Assembly: GCA_002347285.1 (NCBI GenBank)
Contig: DDXW01000067.1
Span: 64,141 to 74,083 of the forward strand
Reading direction: 5' to 3'
Origin: Rhodocyclaceae bacterium UBA2250
GTDB taxonomy: Bacteria; Pseudomonadota; Gammaproteobacteria; Burkholderiales; Rhodocyclaceae
DNA: 9,943 bases
Of this stretch, positions 8,178 to 9,943 are shown one piece after another. How positions within the stretch are numbered: position 1 is the stretch's first letter; every line of letters starts with the position of its first letter. The position numbers and the translations under genes are program-made. The notes beneath the pieces were generated by a model. The model made no database searches, was not told where the DNA came from, and saw only the letters and a program-made list of their open reading frames with translations.

Positions 8178-8867
8178 ATGAAATATTTTGCTTTGGTTCC
8201 AGCCGCCGGCGGCGGTACGCGCATGGGCGGCGAATGCCCCAAGCAGTATCTCCCGCTTGCCGGGACACCGTTGATACGCCATGCGCTGCAGACGCTGGCC
8301 GGCGTTCCGGCGATCTCGCGGGTATACGTCGTGCTCGCTCCCGACGACGAGTTCTGGGACGGCTTCGACTGGCGCGATCTTGCGGCGCGGCTGACGGTGT
8401 TGCGCTGCGGCGGCGCGACGCGCGCGGAAAGCGTGACCAATGGCCTGCGTGCGACGCAGGCGTCGGTCGCCGCCGACGACTGGGTGCTCGTGCATGATGC
8501 GGCGCGTTGCTGCCTGACGCGCGCCCATGTCGAACGGCTGATCGCCGATGTCGGCGGCGATCCGGTGGGCGGCTTGCTGGCCGTTCCGGTCGCCGATACG
8601 CTCAAGCGCGCCGGCGGGGAGCAGCGCGTCGCTGCCACCGTGGCCCGCGATGGCTTGTGGCAGGCGCAGACGCCGCAGATGTTCCGCCATGGCATGTTGT
8701 TGGGCGCGCTGGGGGCTGCGCCACCCTCGGTGACCGACGAGGCGAGCGCCGTCGAGGCGCTCGGTCTGCAACCGAAGCTGGTGGCGGCTGATGCGACCAA
8801 CTTCAAGGTGACCTATCCGCTCGACCTTCAACTGGCGGGCTGGATTCTTGCGAACAGGGGGCGATGA
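8178..8867 (+). CDS. ispD: 2-C-methyl-D-erythritol 4-phosphate cytidylyltransferase
   Basis: IspD transfers CMP from CTP to 2-C-methyl-D-erythritol 4-phosphate, the third step of the MEP pathway to isoprenoid precursors, in the cytoplasm. The 229-residue protein has the nucleotidyltransferase loop PAAGGGTRM (8-16) with Lys22 in PKQYLPL, GGATRAESVTNGL (78-90), VHDAARC (105-111), VADTLKR (138-144), QAQTPQMFR (162-170), TDEASAVE (186-193) and NFKVTYPLDL (208-217), all typical of the family and of normal length. The ATG at 8178 gives the expected N-terminus. No Shine-Dalgarno is properly spaced (AAGGA at 8156-8160 is 17 nt away), so start recognition may be weak or leaderless. It overlaps ispF by 4 nt. 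Confidence 0.97.
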   Translation: MKYFALVPAAGGGTRMGGECPKQYLPLAGTPLIRHALQTLAGVPAISRVYVVLAPDDEFWDGFDWRDLAARLTVLRCGGATRAESVTNGLRATQASVAADDWVLVHDAARCCLTRAHVERLIADVGGDPVGGLLAVPVADTLKRAGGEQRVAATVARDGLWQAQTPQMFRHGMLLGALGAAPPSVTDEASAVEALGLQPKLVAADATNFKVTYPLDLQLAGWILANRGR

Positions 8868-9346
8868 TGGAGTTCAGGATTGGTCAGGGCTACGACGTGC
8901 ATCCGCTGGTGCCGGGGCGTGCGTTGATCCTCGGCGGGGTGTCGATCCCGCATCACTTCGGGCTGCACGGCCACTCGGATGCGGATGCGCTGCTGCATGC
9001 GATCACCGATGCGGTCCTCGGCGCGGCGGGATTGGGCGACATCGGCCGCATGTTTCCGGACAGTGACGATCGCTGGAAGGGCGCCGACAGCCGCCTGCTG
9101 CTGCGCGGCGCGGTGGCGGCCATCCAGGCGGCCGGCTGGCGGGTGGGCAACGTCGATAGCACGGTGATCGCCCAAGCACCGCGCATCGCTGCCCATGTGG
9201 CTGCGATGCGCGCGAACATCGCGGCCGATCTCGTCATCGCTCCCGAGTGCGTCAACGTCAAAGGCAAGACGACCGAGCGCCTGGGGTTCGCCGGACGTGG
9301 CGAGGGCATTGCTGCCGAGGCGGTGGCACTGCTGCTGCGTGACTGA
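8864..9346 (+). CDS. ispF: 2-C-methyl-D-erythritol 2,4-cyclodiphosphate synthase
   Basis: IspF converts 4-diphosphocytidyl-2-C-methyl-D-erythritol 2-phosphate to the cyclic diphosphate with release of CMP, two steps after IspD. The 160-residue protein shows the zinc ligands Asp11 and His13 in GYDVH and His45 in HSDADALLHAI, the flexible-loop region FPDSDDRWKGADS (64-76), and VNVKGKTTERLGFAGRGEGIAAEAVALL (130-157). Length and motifs match the trimeric bacterial enzyme. Two adjacent start codons exist: 8864, overlapping the ispD stop as ATGA, and 8867, which is better spaced (5 nt) from the AGGGGG at 8856-8861; either gives essentially the same protein. It is tightly coupled to ispD upstream and overlaps the phosphodiesterase gene downstream by 8 nt. 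Confidence 0.97.
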   Translation: MMEFRIGQGYDVHPLVPGRALILGGVSIPHHFGLHGHSDADALLHAITDAVLGAAGLGDIGRMFPDSDDRWKGADSRLLLRGAVAAIQAAGWRVGNVDSTVIAQAPRIAAHVAAMRANIAADLVIAPECVNVKGKTTERLGFAGRGEGIAAEAVALLLRD

Positions 9347-9878
9347 AACGCTCCAACGCCGCGTGTTCTTCGCGCTCTGGCCGGACGACCAGGCGCGGGC
9401 AGCGCTCGACGCGCTTGCCGCGCAGGGTGCCAAACGCTGTGGGGGACGATGCGTGCTCCGTGAGAACCTGCACTTGACGCTGGCGTTCATCGGCGCGGTA
9501 TCGCAACAGCAGCTCGATCTGTTGCAGCAGCTCGCGGCCGGAGTGGTCGGGGATGCCTACGATTTGCAGTTGGACCGCCTCGGCTACTGGTCCCGCAGCC
9601 GGATTCTGTGGGCGGGCTGCAGTATGCCGCCACCGGCTCACGACCGGCTTGTCGCAGCGCTGGGAGGGTTGCTCGCGGCTGCAGGGTTTCAGCTCGAGAA
9701 ACGTCCGCATTTGCCGCACATGACGCTGGTGCGTCAGGCACACTGCAGGGATCTCCCGGTGATCGACCAGCCAGTGAAATGGCATGTCAGCGGGTTCAGT
9801 TTGGTCGAGTCATCGCTGCAACCTGCGGGCGCTACTTATCACACGCTGGCACGCTGGCCGCTGCGCGGCAGCGTTTAG
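9339..9878 (+). CDS. thpR: RNA 2',3'-cyclic phosphodiesterase (2H superfamily, LigT/ThpR type)
   Basis: The 179-residue protein has the two catalytic HxTx motifs of the 2H phosphoesterase superfamily, HLTL (45-48) followed by AFIG, and HMTL (127-130), with the family-like N-terminus RRVFFALWPDD (7-17). Bacterial LigT/ThpR proteins hydrolyse RNA 2',3'-cyclic phosphate ends and can ligate tRNA halves in vitro; the physiological substrate is unclear. The start is inferred as GTG at 9339, which gives the expected N-terminus and an 8-nt overlap with ispF; the frame is open further upstream inside ispF but looks non-coding there. No Shine-Dalgarno is obvious, so translation may depend on coupling. 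A 6-bp hairpin (9859-9873) precedes the stop, followed by only three T residues. Confidence 0.92.
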   Translation: MTETLQRRVFFALWPDDQARAALDALAAQGAKRCGGRCVLRENLHLTLAFIGAVSQQQLDLLQQLAAGVVGDAYDLQLDRLGYWSRSRILWAGCSMPPPAHDRLVAALGGLLAAAGFQLEKRPHLPHMTLVRQAHCRDLPVIDQPVKWHVSGFSLVESSLQPAGATYHTLARWPLRGSV

Positions 9879-9943
9879 AATTACGTCATGCCGGCAAGGA
9901 AATAATCCGGAAAGGCCAACTAAGGAACATCTGAACAAGTAGC
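9879..9943. other. Non-coding tail after thpR, possible start of a dispersed repeat
   Basis: The last 65 bases have no convincing ORF and are more AT-rich than the genes before them. The final segment, AAGGAACATCTGAACAAG, resembles from memory short repeats or element ends that recur in betaproteobacterial genomes. No partner copy is present in this window, so this is only a suspicion. Confidence 0.3.

Noticed and set aside
9859..9873. Hairpin CGCTGC-GCG-GCAGCG before the thpR stop, considered as an intrinsic terminator
   Set aside because: It is inside the coding sequence and followed by only TTT before AGAATT, too weak to call.

Overview
The window is high-GC, densely coded Gram-negative DNA. 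It holds single-copy housekeeping genes (cysS, ispD, ispF, ppiA/ppiB) together with periplasmic cell-wall enzymes. Gene content and protein style suggest a betaproteobacterium, perhaps Rhodocyclales; this is inference from familiarity, because no rRNA or other decisive marker is present. I see no phage, CRISPR array, tRNA or intact insertion sequence.

Layout. (1) Positions 1-3030, minus strand: a four-gene run read right to left, TPR/NTF2-like exported protein -> YkuD L,D-transpeptidase (ATGA overlap) -> ppiA -> ppiB (cut by the window edge). All but ppiB carry a recognisable export signal, so this looks like an envelope-maturation operon. (2) Positions 3184-5519, plus strand: cysS, then an exported lytic transglycosylase with Sel1/TPR-like repeats. 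(3) Positions 5568-8003, minus strand: a complete AmmeMemoRadiSam set in the order amrB (MEMO1 family) -> amrA (AMMECR1 family) -> radical SAM enzyme, each overlapping the next. (4) Positions 8178-9878, plus strand: ispD-ispF (two steps of the MEP isoprenoid pathway) followed by a 2H-type RNA 2',3'-cyclic phosphodiesterase (ThpR/LigT), all overlapping. (5) Positions 9879-9943: a short non-coding tail that may begin a dispersed repeat.

The least understood parts are the AmmeMemoRadiSam operon, whose three-gene linkage is widely conserved but whose product I cannot name, and the overlapping TPR/L,D-transpeptidase pair, whose members share a C-terminal NTF2-like domain although the rest of the two proteins is unrelated. 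A perfect 16-bp inverted repeat sits at the 5' end of the TPR gene, directly beside an alternative start codon. Most ORFs antisense to these genes are shadows of high-GC coding sequence. No convincing U-tract terminator is visible anywhere.
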